Source: Pontibacter qinzhouensis
GTDB taxonomy: Bacteria; Bacteroidota; Bacteroidia; Cytophagales; Hymenobacteraceae
Reading direction: 5' to 3'
DNA length: 64,000 nucleotides
Assembly (NCBI RefSeq): GCF_008017455.1
Contig: NZ_VRTY01000016.1
Location: 1-64,000, forward strand
The notes beneath the pieces were generated by a model. It was not told the origin of the DNA, made no database searches, and saw only the letters and a list, made by a program, of their open reading frames with translations. The position numbers and the translations under genes were made by a program. Position 1 is the first letter of the stretch, and every line of letters starts with the position of its first letter. Shown here piece after piece: positions 17,353-25,945 of the stretch.

Positions 17353-18428
17353 GGGTAATTGTTGGTATAGGCATTAGGTATATCTTCTTCTATGGTAACG
17401 GCAAACGGAGCCCCGGAAGTAGGTCGGTTGTGGTAAATAACTTTTTTGCGGGCTTCGGCATTGTTCCGTTGCTTCTGGTAGAGCATAAGGGCCACACCTG
17501 CCGCGCTCAGCAAACCGACTGTGAGCAGCGTTTTGTTTACCGGGTTAGATACCGGAGGCGGCACACTCACAAGCCCTTGCTCATTGGCAATAGCCGGTTC
17601 GCTTACATAGCGGCCATGTGCAGGCACAGCTACCTTTCTGAAATTAGCCGCAAGCTGGGTTAACTGCTCCCGCAATTCTGGCCCCTGCATAGGCAGGCCA
17701 TGGCCAGTAGCAGCAATTTCTGGTTGTATGCTGGCCAGTTTCTCGACAGAGCGCTGGGCGCTTATCCAGTCGGGGGTAAAGTAGGAGGGAGGTCCGTGTA
17801 CTTCTTTTTTCTGGGTTACTACCGAGAGCATCGATTCGCCGTGGCGCGTAATAAAGGCATCGCCTGCAAGCAGCACCCGGTCTTTCTCCCTGAAGAACGA
17901 CACGTGCCCAGGCGTGTGACCAGGCGTTTCTACCCATTTCCACTCCGGCAGCCCCGGCACGCTACCATCGTTTGGCAGTAACTCCAGGTTAGAGGTAATA
18001 TCGATGGGTTTTTTAGGATACATAAACGAAAGATAAGCCATGCCTCCTCTGCCTACACTCGGGTCTGGTGGCGGGTAACTCGATAAACCGGTAAGGTAAG
18101 GCAGCTCCATGTGGTGGGCATACACCGGCACATCCCACTCAATGGCGAGTTCTTTTAAGGCACCCACATGGTCGAAATGCCCGTGTGTTAAAATAATGGC
18201 TTTAGGCCAGTTGTATTTACCAAACAGCTCCTCTGCTGCCTGCTTTATTTTTCCGGCCGAGCCGTAAATACCGGCATCAACCAAAACCCAGGAGTCTGTT
18301 TCGCCCGGTACAGTCTCACCTTTTATAAAATAAAGGTTAACAAATACCGTTTTTAATCCCCATACACCCGGGGCTACATAAAAGGTATGCTTGCTACCTG
18401 AATGCAGTAAATCATTATTAGTTTGCAT
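17349..18428 (-). CDS. MBL-fold metallohydrolase with C-terminal membrane segment
   Basis: 359 residues. THGHFDHVGALKELA is the metallo-beta-lactamase zinc motif (HxHxDH); HTPGHVSFF and LLAGDAFIT supply the next histidine and aspartate, and ATGHGLPM supplies the last histidine, so the dinuclear metal site is complete. The family includes glyoxalase-II-like and lactonase-like hydrolases; the substrate cannot be named. After the enzyme domain, a hydrophobic stretch at about 305-322 (TLLTVGLLSAAGVALMLY) followed by basic residues suggests C-terminal anchoring to the inner membrane with the catalytic domain probably cytosolic, which is not typical of the family. No signal peptide is present. Confidence 0.85.
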   Translation of the reverse strand: MQTNNDLLHSGSKHTFYVAPGVWGLKTVFVNLYFIKGETVPGETDSWVLVDAGIYGSAGKIKQAAEELFGKYNWPKAIILTHGHFDHVGALKELAIEWDVPVYAHHMELPYLTGLSSYPPPDPSVGRGGMAYLSFMYPKKPIDITSNLELLPNDGSVPGLPEWKWVETPGHTPGHVSFFREKDRVLLAGDAFITRHGESMLSVVTQKKEVHGPPSYFTPDWISAQRSVEKLASIQPEIAATGHGLPMQGPELREQLTQLAANFRKVAVPAHGRYVSEPAIANEQGLVSVPPPVSNPVNKTLLTVGLLSAAGVALMLYQKQRNNAEARKKVIYHNRPTSGAPFAVTIEEDIPNAYTNNYP

Positions 18429-18882
18429 GAGAATATGTAGATTGATTTTAGAAATTGAGAACTACAGCGACTTTTTATTACGGCGAAGAAGAGAAAGTGG
18501 CTAAGACCTTGTTCAAAATTAATTTAGTCGTGAACACTACAGTCTCTGAACCTCCTGGCTGAAGTACTAAATGCAGAAGGCCTGCCGAGGTGCTTTACCA
18601 CTAACCATGTCAGCAACTGAGAGTTGAGCTAAACGAGGCACCTGCTAAAAAAGCAAAGCGATATTATTGGTGGCAGGACTTTTAAATATGATTTATTTTT
18701 CGTAAATATCAGGAGTAATCAGTTTAAAGTTGAAAAGCCTCCTAAAGTACAAGGCTGTCTTGTCAGATGTTTTGTTCGGGGCACAGTATTTGAGAGGTTT
18801 CACCAAAAAGAACTTATCATTTAATCCGTTAAGAATTCTTGCGAAATAGGAATTTTTTATCTTTCTGAAAAGTTGAAGAGAT
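18429..18882. other. 454-base spacer, nothing recognised
   Basis: It carries the start regions of the divergent MBL-fold gene and the small gene at 18883. No ORF with coding character, repeat copy, RNA or strong hairpin is seen. Confidence 0.4.
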
Positions 18883-19143
18883 ATGGTAAACTTATTTGTA
18901 CCCCCAAGCTATATGATGGTGTATGCCAAGTGTGTAGACGCATCGAGACCAGCGTTTGAACCAGAGGAGTGGGTAGAGGAAGGAAAAGTATACCCGGTAA
19001 AGCATTTTACAGAGCCTCTTAACCAGGGCGAAGGATTTGCGGTTACTATTCTGGACGAAGATGGTGTAGAAATTCACCCATCATCCTCTCACTGGAGTTT
19101 TGCGTCGCATCGGTTCGAACTTTACACGCTGCACCTGAACTAA
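18883..19143 (+). CDS. Small conserved hypothetical protein
   Basis: 86 residues, mostly beta-strand in character (YMMVYAKCVDA, GKVYPVKHF, FAVTILDEDGVEI), soluble, no signal peptide. The WVEEGKVYPVKHFTE segment resembles short ligand- or nucleic-acid-binding modules seen in phage-like and Bacteroidetes hypotheticals, but I do not recognise a family. The start is supported by an AT-rich leader and by a terminator placed directly behind the gene. Confidence 0.65.
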   Translation: MVNLFVPPSYMMVYAKCVDASRPAFEPEEWVEEGKVYPVKHFTEPLNQGEGFAVTILDEDGVEIHPSSSHWSFASHRFELYTLHLN

Positions 19144-19174
19144 ACCAAAAATCAGGATATTTACGTTTAAACCT

Positions 19175-19200
19175 AAAAGGCTGCTCCGGCAGCCTTTTTT
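19175..19200 (+). terminator. Intrinsic terminator
   Basis: AAAAGGCTGC-TCCG-GCAGCCTTTT: a 10-bp perfect stem with a 4-nt loop followed by further T residues, 31 bases after the stop of the gene at 18883. Confidence 0.88.
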
Positions 19201-19330
19201 GCTATACGACCCGGAGGCTTTGCCCATGAAGTTACCATTTTGGAGCCGTGCCCCTGTTAAATAATTAATCAAGTACCAGGCCGTTGCCAGTAAGTGCAAT
19301 AACTAAAGGCCTGGGTTAATATGTAAGTTT

Positions 19331-19579
19331 ATGTTCAGTGCAGAAGAGTTTAATAATTTGCCGCCCTTACTGCAGGCCGATTTGGTGTTGAATGAAGGAC
19401 ATTACCTGCACCACCGCATTAAGGGCTGGTGCAAAATAGATTTATACTGGCTCCACGATTTTTATGTGGAGCTGTGGTTCTTTTACGACCTTAAAAGTAT
19501 TGGATTGGTACGGGCACTCACAAACCAGAAATCCTTGGAGCCTTACCTGGAAACCATTCATCTGAAGGTGAAAACCTGA
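19331..19579 (+). CDS. Small conserved hypothetical protein
   Basis: 82 residues, rich in aromatic residues (CKIDLYWLHDFYVELWFFYD). The order LPPLLQADLVLNEGHYLHHR then YFVELWF-like strand then helix is shared by short Bacteroidota proteins of unknown function that I have seen only as hypotheticals. No catalytic or metal motif. It stands alone between a terminator and a 297-base spacer in which I see nothing. Confidence 0.6.
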   Translation: MFSAEEFNNLPPLLQADLVLNEGHYLHHRIKGWCKIDLYWLHDFYVELWFFYDLKSIGLVRALTNQKSLEPYLETIHLKVKT

Positions 19580-19876
19580 TGTTAGTTGTATTAAAATTAA
19601 GCTAACCTTATCTTAAACATCAGAAGAGGAACGGGTGCATCTTCGGGAACCAGAGCACAAGTAGCAAGACCCAGGACATAAGCTTTTTTTGCTGTAGAAA
19701 TTCTAAACTACTGGTACGTACCTTAAACCTTTGCTACCTTACTACCACCAGCGACTCAGGCAAAATTGCCATGGCTTTCAGAATACCGCCGGCTTAACCT
19801 CGTAGCGTGCGCAATTTCTGCCAGCGCCTGACCTTTGCCAGAAAATTTTTAACTTGCGCCCATAAAAAAGCAGAGC

Positions 19877-20596
19877 ATGAGCAGAAAATTATTGTTGGTG
19901 AGCACCTCTACTACCCATGGCACAGGCTACCTGGAGCATTGCGAAGAGGAGATAAAGAACTTATTTGAAGGCATTTCGACAGTGCTTTTTATTCCGTTTG
20001 CACGGCCGGGAGGCATTTCGCATACAGCTTATACCGAAAAAGCAAAAGAAGCCTTTGCCCGAATTGGCATCGGCCTGAAAGGAATAAATGAATTTAAAGA
20101 TCCGGTGGCGGCTGTGCAGCAGGCCGAAGGTATGTTTATAGGAGGGGGCAACACCTTTCTGCTCCTGAAACAGCTGTACACGCAGCAGCTTATAAAGCCC
20201 ATTCAGGAGCGCGTGGCAAAGGGCATGCCGTATATGGGCACAAGTGCCGGCACTAACGTAGCGGGCCGCTCCATCGGCACTACCAACGATATGCCCATTG
20301 TGTTCCCTAAAACCTTTGATGCCCTACAGTTGGTGCCCTTTAACTTAAACCCACACTACCAGGACCCGGAGCCAAATTCTACACACATGGGCGAAACCCG
20401 CCAAACCCGCATACAGGAGTTTCATGTGCACAACACACAACCAGTAATCGGGCTACGGGAAGGAAGTATGCTGCAGATAAGAGGCGATAAAATGCAGCTG
20501 CTCGGGCCGCACAGTACCAGGGTCTTTTTGCAAGGGCAGAAGCCACAGGAGTTCAAACACACCGACGATATTAACTTCTTACTAGATGCAGTTTAA
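19877..20596 (+). CDS. pepE: Peptidase E (alpha-aspartyl dipeptidase)
   Basis: Cleaves Asp-Xaa dipeptides in the cytosol (peptidase family S51). 239 residues, the normal length. The nucleophile serine lies in GTSAGTNVA, GMFIGGGNTFLLL is the preceding conserved Gly-rich strand, and LNPHYQDP carries the active-site histidine. It stands alone. Repeat copy 7 starts 10 bases after the stop, and a separate strong terminator follows at 20841. Confidence 0.93.
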   Translation: MSRKLLLVSTSTTHGTGYLEHCEEEIKNLFEGISTVLFIPFARPGGISHTAYTEKAKEAFARIGIGLKGINEFKDPVAAVQQAEGMFIGGGNTFLLLKQLYTQQLIKPIQERVAKGMPYMGTSAGTNVAGRSIGTTNDMPIVFPKTFDALQLVPFNLNPHYQDPEPNSTHMGETRQTRIQEFHVHNTQPVIGLREGSMLQIRGDKMQLLGPHSTRVFLQGQKPQEFKHTDDINFLLDAV

Positions 20597-20606
20597 ACAG
20601 CTGGTT

Positions 20607-20664
20607 ACCCTTGACTTAAAATACCCTGAATCTCTTCGGGAGGCTGTTTTTATTAGAATAACTG
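20607..20664 (+). repeat. 58-bp interspersed element, copy 7
   Basis: ACCCTTGAC start; the core has a CTC-TTCGG-GAG hairpin in place of CTTC/GAAG; ends ATTAGAATAACTG. It starts 10 bases after the pepE stop and points at it. Confidence 0.85.
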
Positions 20665-20840
20665 AGTTGTTGTTGATTGTTATATGGCTTAATGGTTGAA
20701 AATTTGAGTGAATAAATGCATGAGCATAATAAAACGCTTTAACTGTTAACCATTAATTAATGAAGGTCTTGTGTCCTGAAAAAACTTTCAAAAGGCCATT
20801 TTCAATATTATAATTTGTGAGCCAGATAGCAAAGGGCACT

Positions 20841-20884
20841 ATATAAAAGAGGCTGCCTTTTTATAAGGGCAGCCTCTTTTATAT
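20841..20884. terminator. Bidirectional terminator, 17-bp stem
   Basis: ATATAAAAGAGGCTGCC pairs with GGCAGCCTCTTTTATAT around a short loop. It lies between convergent pepE and the Spy-like gene, closest to the latter (19 bases). Confidence 0.87.
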
Positions 20885-20902
20885 AACTACAGGTAGTCTC
20901 TA

Positions 20903-21346
20903 TTACTGTGGTTTATGGTCGAGTTTTTTGAGGAGCATTTTCGTGAACTCGCGTTCGCCACGGTAAAGTTCTGCCAATTGCCTCGTAGAAATAACACGCT
21001 GATATTTGGTGGCATATTCCTGCTCCAGGTTCAGCTCTTTCTGTTTAAGCACAAAAATACCGTCTACCATCGCTTTAACTTCAGCATCGGTCATTTCTTC
21101 TACTTTTTTGCGTGAGCTTCCCCGGTTGGAATGATAAATTTCCCGGCGTTTAGTTTCGAATTCTTTGTAGATCGGCCAGAATTTTTGAGCCTGATCGGGT
21201 GTCAGGGCCATTTTATCTGTCAGGAAGGCGATTTTAGCGCTCTCCACGTTTTCCCGCCGTTCTTTCTCGCTATCGGTTTGAGCCACAGCAGTTGTTCCGG
21301 CCAGGCAGCAGATAAAGAGAAATAAAAGGGTGATGTACTGTTTCAT
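20903..21346 (-). CDS. Spy/CpxP-like periplasmic protein
   Basis: 147 residues: signal peptide (about 1-22, ending AVAQ), then a helical protein with LTPDQAQKFWPIYKEFE and VISTRQLAELYRGE, the LTxxQ-type motifs of the Spy/CpxP envelope-stress chaperone fold. Fold members bind unfolded periplasmic proteins or metals; the role of this copy is inferred. It is the last gene of an operon with an ECF sigma factor and a small membrane protein (7-base gap to the latter), an arrangement typical of Bacteroidota envelope-stress modules. Confidence 0.8.
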   Translation of the reverse strand: MKQYITLLFLFICCLAGTTAVAQTDSEKERRENVESAKIAFLTDKMALTPDQAQKFWPIYKEFETKRREIYHSNRGSSRKKVEEMTDAEVKAMVDGIFVLKQKELNLEQEYATKYQRVISTRQLAELYRGEREFTKMLLKKLDHKPQ

Positions 21347-21353
21347 GGGTGTG

Positions 21354-21785
21354 TTAATAGTTTAAATTACTTAGCTGGTAATACTCCAACTCCTGTTCTG
21401 CCATCTCCGGGCTTATGTTTATAAAATCTGAGGTAATGTCCTGCTGCACCAGGTGAAGGTCTTCAAAATCGGTGGGTTCCAGGTTTACATACGATGCGTT
21501 TAAATAGGCCAGAATATCAGTGTTGCCAAGGTCGGAGGCATGCAAGGCAAAGTTTGCCTTTTGCTCGGGTGGCTGCACATTCATGTAAAAGACACCTGCA
21601 AACAAAAGGAGCAGTACAAGTGGTGCCATGGCTAGCCGCAGCAATCGCAGCAGGGGATAGGCGGTGTCTGCCGTTCGTGCCTCCTTGCCAGCTGTTCGTG
21701 CCATAATCTGCATAGGCAGCTGGTCGAAGTAGCCATCAGGTACTTTGTAAATGTTCTTCTTCGGTAGGTCGTTCAGGTTCATCAC
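21354..21785 (-). CDS. Putative anti-sigma factor (single-pass membrane protein)
   Basis: 143 residues. The N-terminal 45 residues are cytosolic (LPKKNIYKVPDGYFDQLP is a motif seen before the TM segment in Bacteroidota sigma-operon proteins), one TM at about 50-68 (MAPLVLLLLFAGVFYM), then an acidic periplasmic tail. There is no zinc-binding HxxxCxxC motif, so it is not a ZAS-type anti-sigma; the function is inferred from its position 52 bases after the sigma gene and before the Spy-like gene. Confidence 0.65.
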   Translation of the reverse strand: MMNLNDLPKKNIYKVPDGYFDQLPMQIMARTAGKEARTADTAYPLLRLLRLAMAPLVLLLLFAGVFYMNVQPPEQKANFALHASDLGNTDILAYLNASYVNLEPTDFEDLHLVQQDITSDFINISPEMAEQELEYYQLSNLNY

Positions 21786-21837
21786 GCGTCACATTAATCA
21801 TGCTCTAATTTCTTAGATAGCAAAAGGTTGCAAAAGT

Positions 21838-22377
21838 TTAATCATGCTTCAAAAATTCTTCTATCTTTTTTGCTGCCAGGTGGTAAGATGCTTTTAGTGC
21901 GCCAACCGAAGTACCCAGAATTTCTGATATATCTTCGTATTTAAGCTCGTCGTAGTAGCGCATGTTAAACACCAGGCGTTGTTTGTCGGGCAAACGGAGT
22001 AAGGCTTTCTGAAGTTTTAACTGAATGTCATCTCCCGATAGATCGGAGGAGGTGTCAATCTTATCGGCCAGTTCTGCCGTAATGTCGCCGATGGGCAAAA
22101 AGAACCTTTTCCGTTTGCTCGATAAGAAGGTAAGGCACTCGTTGGTGGCAATACGGTAAACCCAGGTGTACAGCTGCGCATCCTGCCGAAACGTTTCCAG
22201 GTTTTTCCAGACTTTAATAAAAACCTCCTGCGTCAGATCATCTGCATCGTCGTGGTCAATCACCATTTTCCGGATGTGCCAGTAAACTTTTTGCTGGTAC
22301 TTCCGGATAAGCTGATTAAAAGCCAGGTTGCGGCTATCAGGATGGGCGAATTTCTCTAAGATCTCTTTGTCTTCCAC
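21838..22377 (-). CDS. ECF-type RNA polymerase sigma factor (sigma-70 family)
   Basis: 179 residues with the two ECF domains. Region 2 (about 20-90) includes DADDLTQEVFIKVWKNL and TWVYRIATNECL; region 4 (about 120-175) includes LPDKQRLVFNMRYYDELKYEDISEILG and a helix-turn-helix ending VGALKASYHLA. It directs RNA polymerase to a regulon that cannot be defined here, although the adjacent membrane and Spy-like genes point to envelope stress. It is probably the first gene of a three-gene operon. Confidence 0.93.
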   Translation of the reverse strand: MEDKEILEKFAHPDSRNLAFNQLIRKYQQKVYWHIRKMVIDHDDADDLTQEVFIKVWKNLETFRQDAQLYTWVYRIATNECLTFLSSKRKRFFLPIGDITAELADKIDTSSDLSGDDIQLKLQKALLRLPDKQRLVFNMRYYDELKYEDISEILGTSVGALKASYHLAAKKIEEFLKHD

Positions 22378-22501
22378 GGGGAGTCGGTAGGCAAAACGTA
22401 GGGCGTGCTTTACAAATTAAATGGTTAATGATTCTGATACAGGTATGCCTGGCTTTAGTAGCCTTTCTTTTGCTCCGGTGTAATTGGCTCAGCTTCTGAA
22501 G

Positions 22502-23206
22502 CTATTTGTTTGTTCTGATAATAACAACACCATCCGCAAATTTCATATGACCGTAGCGTTTCACTGCCTCCCGGCCATAGAGGGTTGTTCTGGTAAAAGT
22601 GCCTTGTTTCAGTTTAAGTTGCTGTAAGCCCTGCTTGTCTGTCATGGTACCGTCTACATCATAAAATATGATTTCTCTAGGTTCTGAATTATATACTATA
22701 TTTTCTGATGGCATATACTCTTCCCCATACACCGTCACTTCCAGGTAGTTCTCGGTAAGTCCCTCATATATGGTGCCAGTAAAATTCTGAAAAGTGACAT
22801 TCGATATCCTAGAAGGATTTATGTCGGGAATAATGTTATGGTCGTAGAGCGTGCCGTTGTAGCGTAGTTTGGCCTTTTGCTGAAAGTAAGTCAGAACTGG
22901 GTGTTCCTTCTCCTTTACGTCGATCTGCATGGTCACGTGGTCTGGGTTCTCCCCTTGGCTCCGGAGAGGTTTCATGCTGATCTCTTCCGGCTTAAACAGC
23001 GACAGCACATTTATAGAGGTTTTGTGCCCGTTTACAATAGCCGACATGTCTGCAGTCCTGTACTGCTGCACTGGCTTCCTGGTGATGGAAAACGTGCGAA
23101 CTGAATCGGGTGCCTGTGCCAAAGAGGCTGTGGCAGGCAGTAGCGCACAAATTGTAAAAACACAGGCCCCTAGTCTGTTGTTGTGAAGTACCGGAAGATA
23201 AGACAT
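22502..23206 (-). CDS. Hypothetical secreted protein with TonB-plug-like C-terminal motif
   Basis: 234 residues with a signal peptide (about 1-30, ending ASLAQ). The C terminus reads YGREAVKRYGHMKFADGVV then IIRTNK, close to the YG..A..GVIIITTK motif of SusC-like plug domains and of plug-like repeats found in Bacteroidota periplasmic and BlaR-type proteins. The middle (EPREIIFYDVDGTMTD) has beta-strand character. The family is not recognised and no barrel is present, so it is not itself a receptor. It is transcribed alone, with repeat copy 8 just upstream. Confidence 0.6.
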   Translation of the reverse strand: MSYLPVLHNNRLGACVFTICALLPATASLAQAPDSVRTFSITRKPVQQYRTADMSAIVNGHKTSINVLSLFKPEEISMKPLRSQGENPDHVTMQIDVKEKEHPVLTYFQQKAKLRYNGTLYDHNIIPDINPSRISNVTFQNFTGTIYEGLTENYLEVTVYGEEYMPSENIVYNSEPREIIFYDVDGTMTDKQGLQQLKLKQGTFTRTTLYGREAVKRYGHMKFADGVVIIRTNK

Positions 23207-23230
23207 GCTTGTAAGTTTAGATCAGAGGCA

Positions 23231-23287
23231 AATTATTTGAATAAAATACCCCTTCCAAAGCTTTTTTTGCTTTTTAGTGCCAAGGGT
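23231..23287 (-). repeat. 58-bp interspersed element, copy 8
   Basis: Inverted 57-bp copy (ACCCTTGGC at its right end). It lies between the tktC-half terminator and the secreted-protein gene, 24 bases upstream of the latter's start. Confidence 0.82.
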
Positions 23288-23357
23288 TCGGAGATTAAAC
23301 GTAGCCACCTAAATGCTCATGCAGCAGGAGCAGCAAAGTAAGTCAGTTTAAGGCACC

Positions 23358-23393
23358 AAAAAAGGCTGCACTTTTTACAGCACAGCCTTCTTT
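23358..23393 (-). terminator. Terminator after the transketolase C-terminal subunit gene
   Basis: On the minus strand AAGGCTG and CAGCCTT pair (with small bulges) and are followed by TTTTTT, 23 bases after the transketolase stop. Confidence 0.75.
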
Positions 23394-23415
23394 AAATTAA
23401 TATGGCAGGAGCAGC

Positions 23416-24375
23416 CTACTGGTTTTTGCGAGCAATAACGCGCTCTGCAGCCGCTACTATATCGTTTTCAGTTAAGCCGTATTTCTCCATCAGCTGGTCT
23501 GGCGTACCGCTTTCACCAAAGGTGTCGTCGGTGGCAACGTACTCCATAGGCAGTGGTGTGTTGCGCACAAGCAGTTGGGCAATGCTGTCGCCAAGGCCAC
23601 CCAGTCGGTTATGCTCTTCAGCAGAAACCACGCATTTGGTTTTTGCCACCGATGCCAATACTGCTGCTTCGTCGAGTGGCTTAATGGTGTGGATGTTGAT
23701 GATTTCGGCGTTGATGCCTTTTTCTGCCAGAATATGGCCAGCTAAGATAGCTTTCCACACCAGGTGACCTGTTGCAAAAATACTTACATCAGTTCCTTCG
23801 TTCAGCATCACGGCTTTACCGATCTCAAACTTCTGGTCGGCAGGCGTAAACACCGGAATAACCGGGCGGCCAAAGCGCAGGTAAACCGGACCTTCGTAAT
23901 CAGCAATGGCAATGGTGGCTGCCTTTGTCTGGTTGTAGTCGCAAGGGTTAATCACGGTCATGTGCGGCAGCATTTTCATCATGCCGATGTCTTCGAGTAT
24001 CTGGTGCGTGGCACCGTCTTCGCCCAGTGTAAGGCCGGCATGCGAGGCGCAGATTTTAACGTTCTTGCCGGAGTAAGCTATCGACTGACGGATCTGGTCG
24101 TACACGCGGCCGGTAGAGAAGTTTGCGAATGTGCCTGTAAACGGAATTTTACCGCCTATGGTAAGGCCGGCTGCAATACCCATCATGTTGGCTTCGGCAA
24201 TACCGATCTGGAAAAAGCGCTCCGGGTTTTCCTTTATAAAATCACCCATTTTTAGGGAGCCAACAAGGTCGGCGCAAAGGGCTACTACATTCGGGTTAGT
24301 CCGGCCAAGCTCCAGCAAACCTGCCCCAAATCCGGAACGGGTGTCTTTTTTCTCTGAATAAGAATACTCTTTCAT
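23416..24375 (-). CDS. Transketolase, C-terminal subunit
   Basis: 319 residues covering the pyrimidine-binding and C-terminal domains of transketolase (SGFGAGLLELGRTNPNVVALCADL; GIAEANMMGIAAGLTIGG; HAGLTLGEDGATHQILEDIGMM). Together with the subunit at 25946-26803 it forms the TPP enzyme of the pentose phosphate pathway. The split into two polypeptides is known from archaea and many bacteria, where the two genes are usually adjacent. Here a 1.4-kb VWA-domain gene lies between the halves, all three on the minus strand. A terminator follows. Confidence 0.93.
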   Translation of the reverse strand: MKEYSYSEKKDTRSGFGAGLLELGRTNPNVVALCADLVGSLKMGDFIKENPERFFQIGIAEANMMGIAAGLTIGGKIPFTGTFANFSTGRVYDQIRQSIAYSGKNVKICASHAGLTLGEDGATHQILEDIGMMKMLPHMTVINPCDYNQTKAATIAIADYEGPVYLRFGRPVIPVFTPADQKFEIGKAVMLNEGTDVSIFATGHLVWKAILAGHILAEKGINAEIINIHTIKPLDEAAVLASVAKTKCVVSAEEHNRLGGLGDSIAQLLVRNTPLPMEYVATDDTFGESGTPDQLMEKYGLTENDIVAAAERVIARKNQ

Positions 24376-24465
24376 CTGTATGATTGTTCTTAAAGGTCAG
24401 TTGGAATTTGCATGTTGTGGTGGTTCATCTTTTTACAGCTGATTCTCAGAACATGCTCCTTACAT

Positions 24466-25863
24466 TTATCTGTTGAAAATTTTTACGGTTGTTGTTGCGC
24501 CCGATCTTATCGTGAAATCATTCACAAAAGTAAATTTACTCGCATGGGCGGACTTCATGCGGTAAACCAGTTTATAATTTCCTGGCTGTAAGGCCAGGGT
24601 GGTTCTGCTGCTCTGCTCCGGCAGGTTGTGTAGCCAGCGCTGCGTGCCGTCTTCCTCCAGGCTATAGATGCTTCCGTAGCCCTGCAGGTCGGAGGGTATG
24701 TTCAGCTGGCCAGGTGCCGGTATAGTAATAGTAGTAGGTTGCCCCAGCTTTACCTCCACACCTTTCATGTAAATGCGGGGCAACGTAAGCAGCTCCAGGT
24801 CGTATTTGCCGGTCAGGTATTTGTGCCGGCTACCGAAATATTGCACCTGTAACGTTTGCTCAGAGCCCTGCTGGCTCACAATGGCGGCCAGTTGCCCGTA
24901 CGGCGACGGACCATCCTGGCGCAGGTACAGCTCACCTTGCGGTGCCATAACCGGAAACACATTGTGCCTGCCGGGCCTGATGTTGAGGCTTTTGGCAACT
25001 ACTGGCGGTGTGGTATGCACCACCAGGTCGTAGGGCAGCAACGCATCTATGTCTAGTTTATCGGCTTTGCCGCTGGCATCTTTATAATGTACAAAGTTGT
25101 ACTCCGGCTGCCCCGTCAGCGCATTCACAAACGTCATGTTCACGTTACTTTCCGTTGGCTTACCACTGGCATCCAGCAACTCTACCGATACCGTGGTAGG
25201 GGAGAGTGTCTGGAGTACGATCTCGGTCAGCACATTCTGAAAAGTACGCACATCGGCAGCATTGAAATACTGGCCGATGCAGTTTAGTTGCGCTTCCTGC
25301 TCTGCCGCAATACCGATACCTATTACAAAAGGCCGCAGAAAAATGCGCTTGCGTTGAAGAGCCAGCGAAGTAGCGCAGGGGTCTCCTTTGCACGACTCCA
25401 GCCCATCTGTAATCAGAATAATAACGTTGCGGCTATCTTTCTCTACCGGAAAATCGTTCGCCGACTGCTCCAGCGAATAGGTGATGGGCGTGTTGCCTTT
25501 GGGCACAATCTCCTGCAGCTTCTTCTGGATTGCCAGTTTGTTATTGGCGGCAAAAGGTACTTCCAGCTTGGTGTCTTTGCACTCGTTGCGCTCCCGCCCG
25601 AACTGGTGCCCATACACCCGCAATGCTACTTCCAGGTTCTGGTACTGCTGCAGCGAATCTACCAGGCCGCCTAACAGGTTTTTGGCTACTTCCATGCGGT
25701 CGCTGCCTTCCCATTTTGCCAGCATACTTCCGGAAGCATCGAGCAGGAAGAGGATACGGGTAACAGGTTGTTTCTTAGCAGCATCCTGGGCAACAACCGA
25801 CCTGCCTGTTGCCAAAAGCAGCAGGAGGCAAAGTAGAGCGGTTATGCTGCGCCAGTTCATCAT
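24466..25863 (-). CDS. Secreted VWA-domain protein
   Basis: 465 residues: signal peptide (about 1-25, ending VVAQ); a von Willebrand A domain at about 34-225 with an intact MIDAS (DASGS at 42-46, GNTPITYS, ITDGLES); then a C-terminal beta-rich half of about 240 residues, including PAPGQLNIPSDLQGYGSIY and NLPEQSSRTTLALQPGNY, that looks like tandem Ig/PEGA-like carriers. It probably binds metal-dependent ligands in the periplasm or on the surface; no partner is known. It sits between the two transketolase halves with 90-base and 82-base gaps, so it either shares their transcript or was inserted into that operon. Confidence 0.82.
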   Translation of the reverse strand: MMNWRSITALLCLLLLLATGRSVVAQDAAKKQPVTRILFLLDASGSMLAKWEGSDRMEVAKNLLGGLVDSLQQYQNLEVALRVYGHQFGRERNECKDTKLEVPFAANNKLAIQKKLQEIVPKGNTPITYSLEQSANDFPVEKDSRNVIILITDGLESCKGDPCATSLALQRKRIFLRPFVIGIGIAAEQEAQLNCIGQYFNAADVRTFQNVLTEIVLQTLSPTTVSVELLDASGKPTESNVNMTFVNALTGQPEYNFVHYKDASGKADKLDIDALLPYDLVVHTTPPVVAKSLNIRPGRHNVFPVMAPQGELYLRQDGPSPYGQLAAIVSQQGSEQTLQVQYFGSRHKYLTGKYDLELLTLPRIYMKGVEVKLGQPTTITIPAPGQLNIPSDLQGYGSIYSLEEDGTQRWLHNLPEQSSRTTLALQPGNYKLVYRMKSAHASKFTFVNDFTIRSGATTTVKIFNR

Positions 25864-25945
25864 GCTGCCATCTCAGGACAAGTAATTGCATGCAGAGCCT
25901 GCTGCTTTACCTTATAGGGTAACAGCTGGTTCGGTAAGCGTTTGG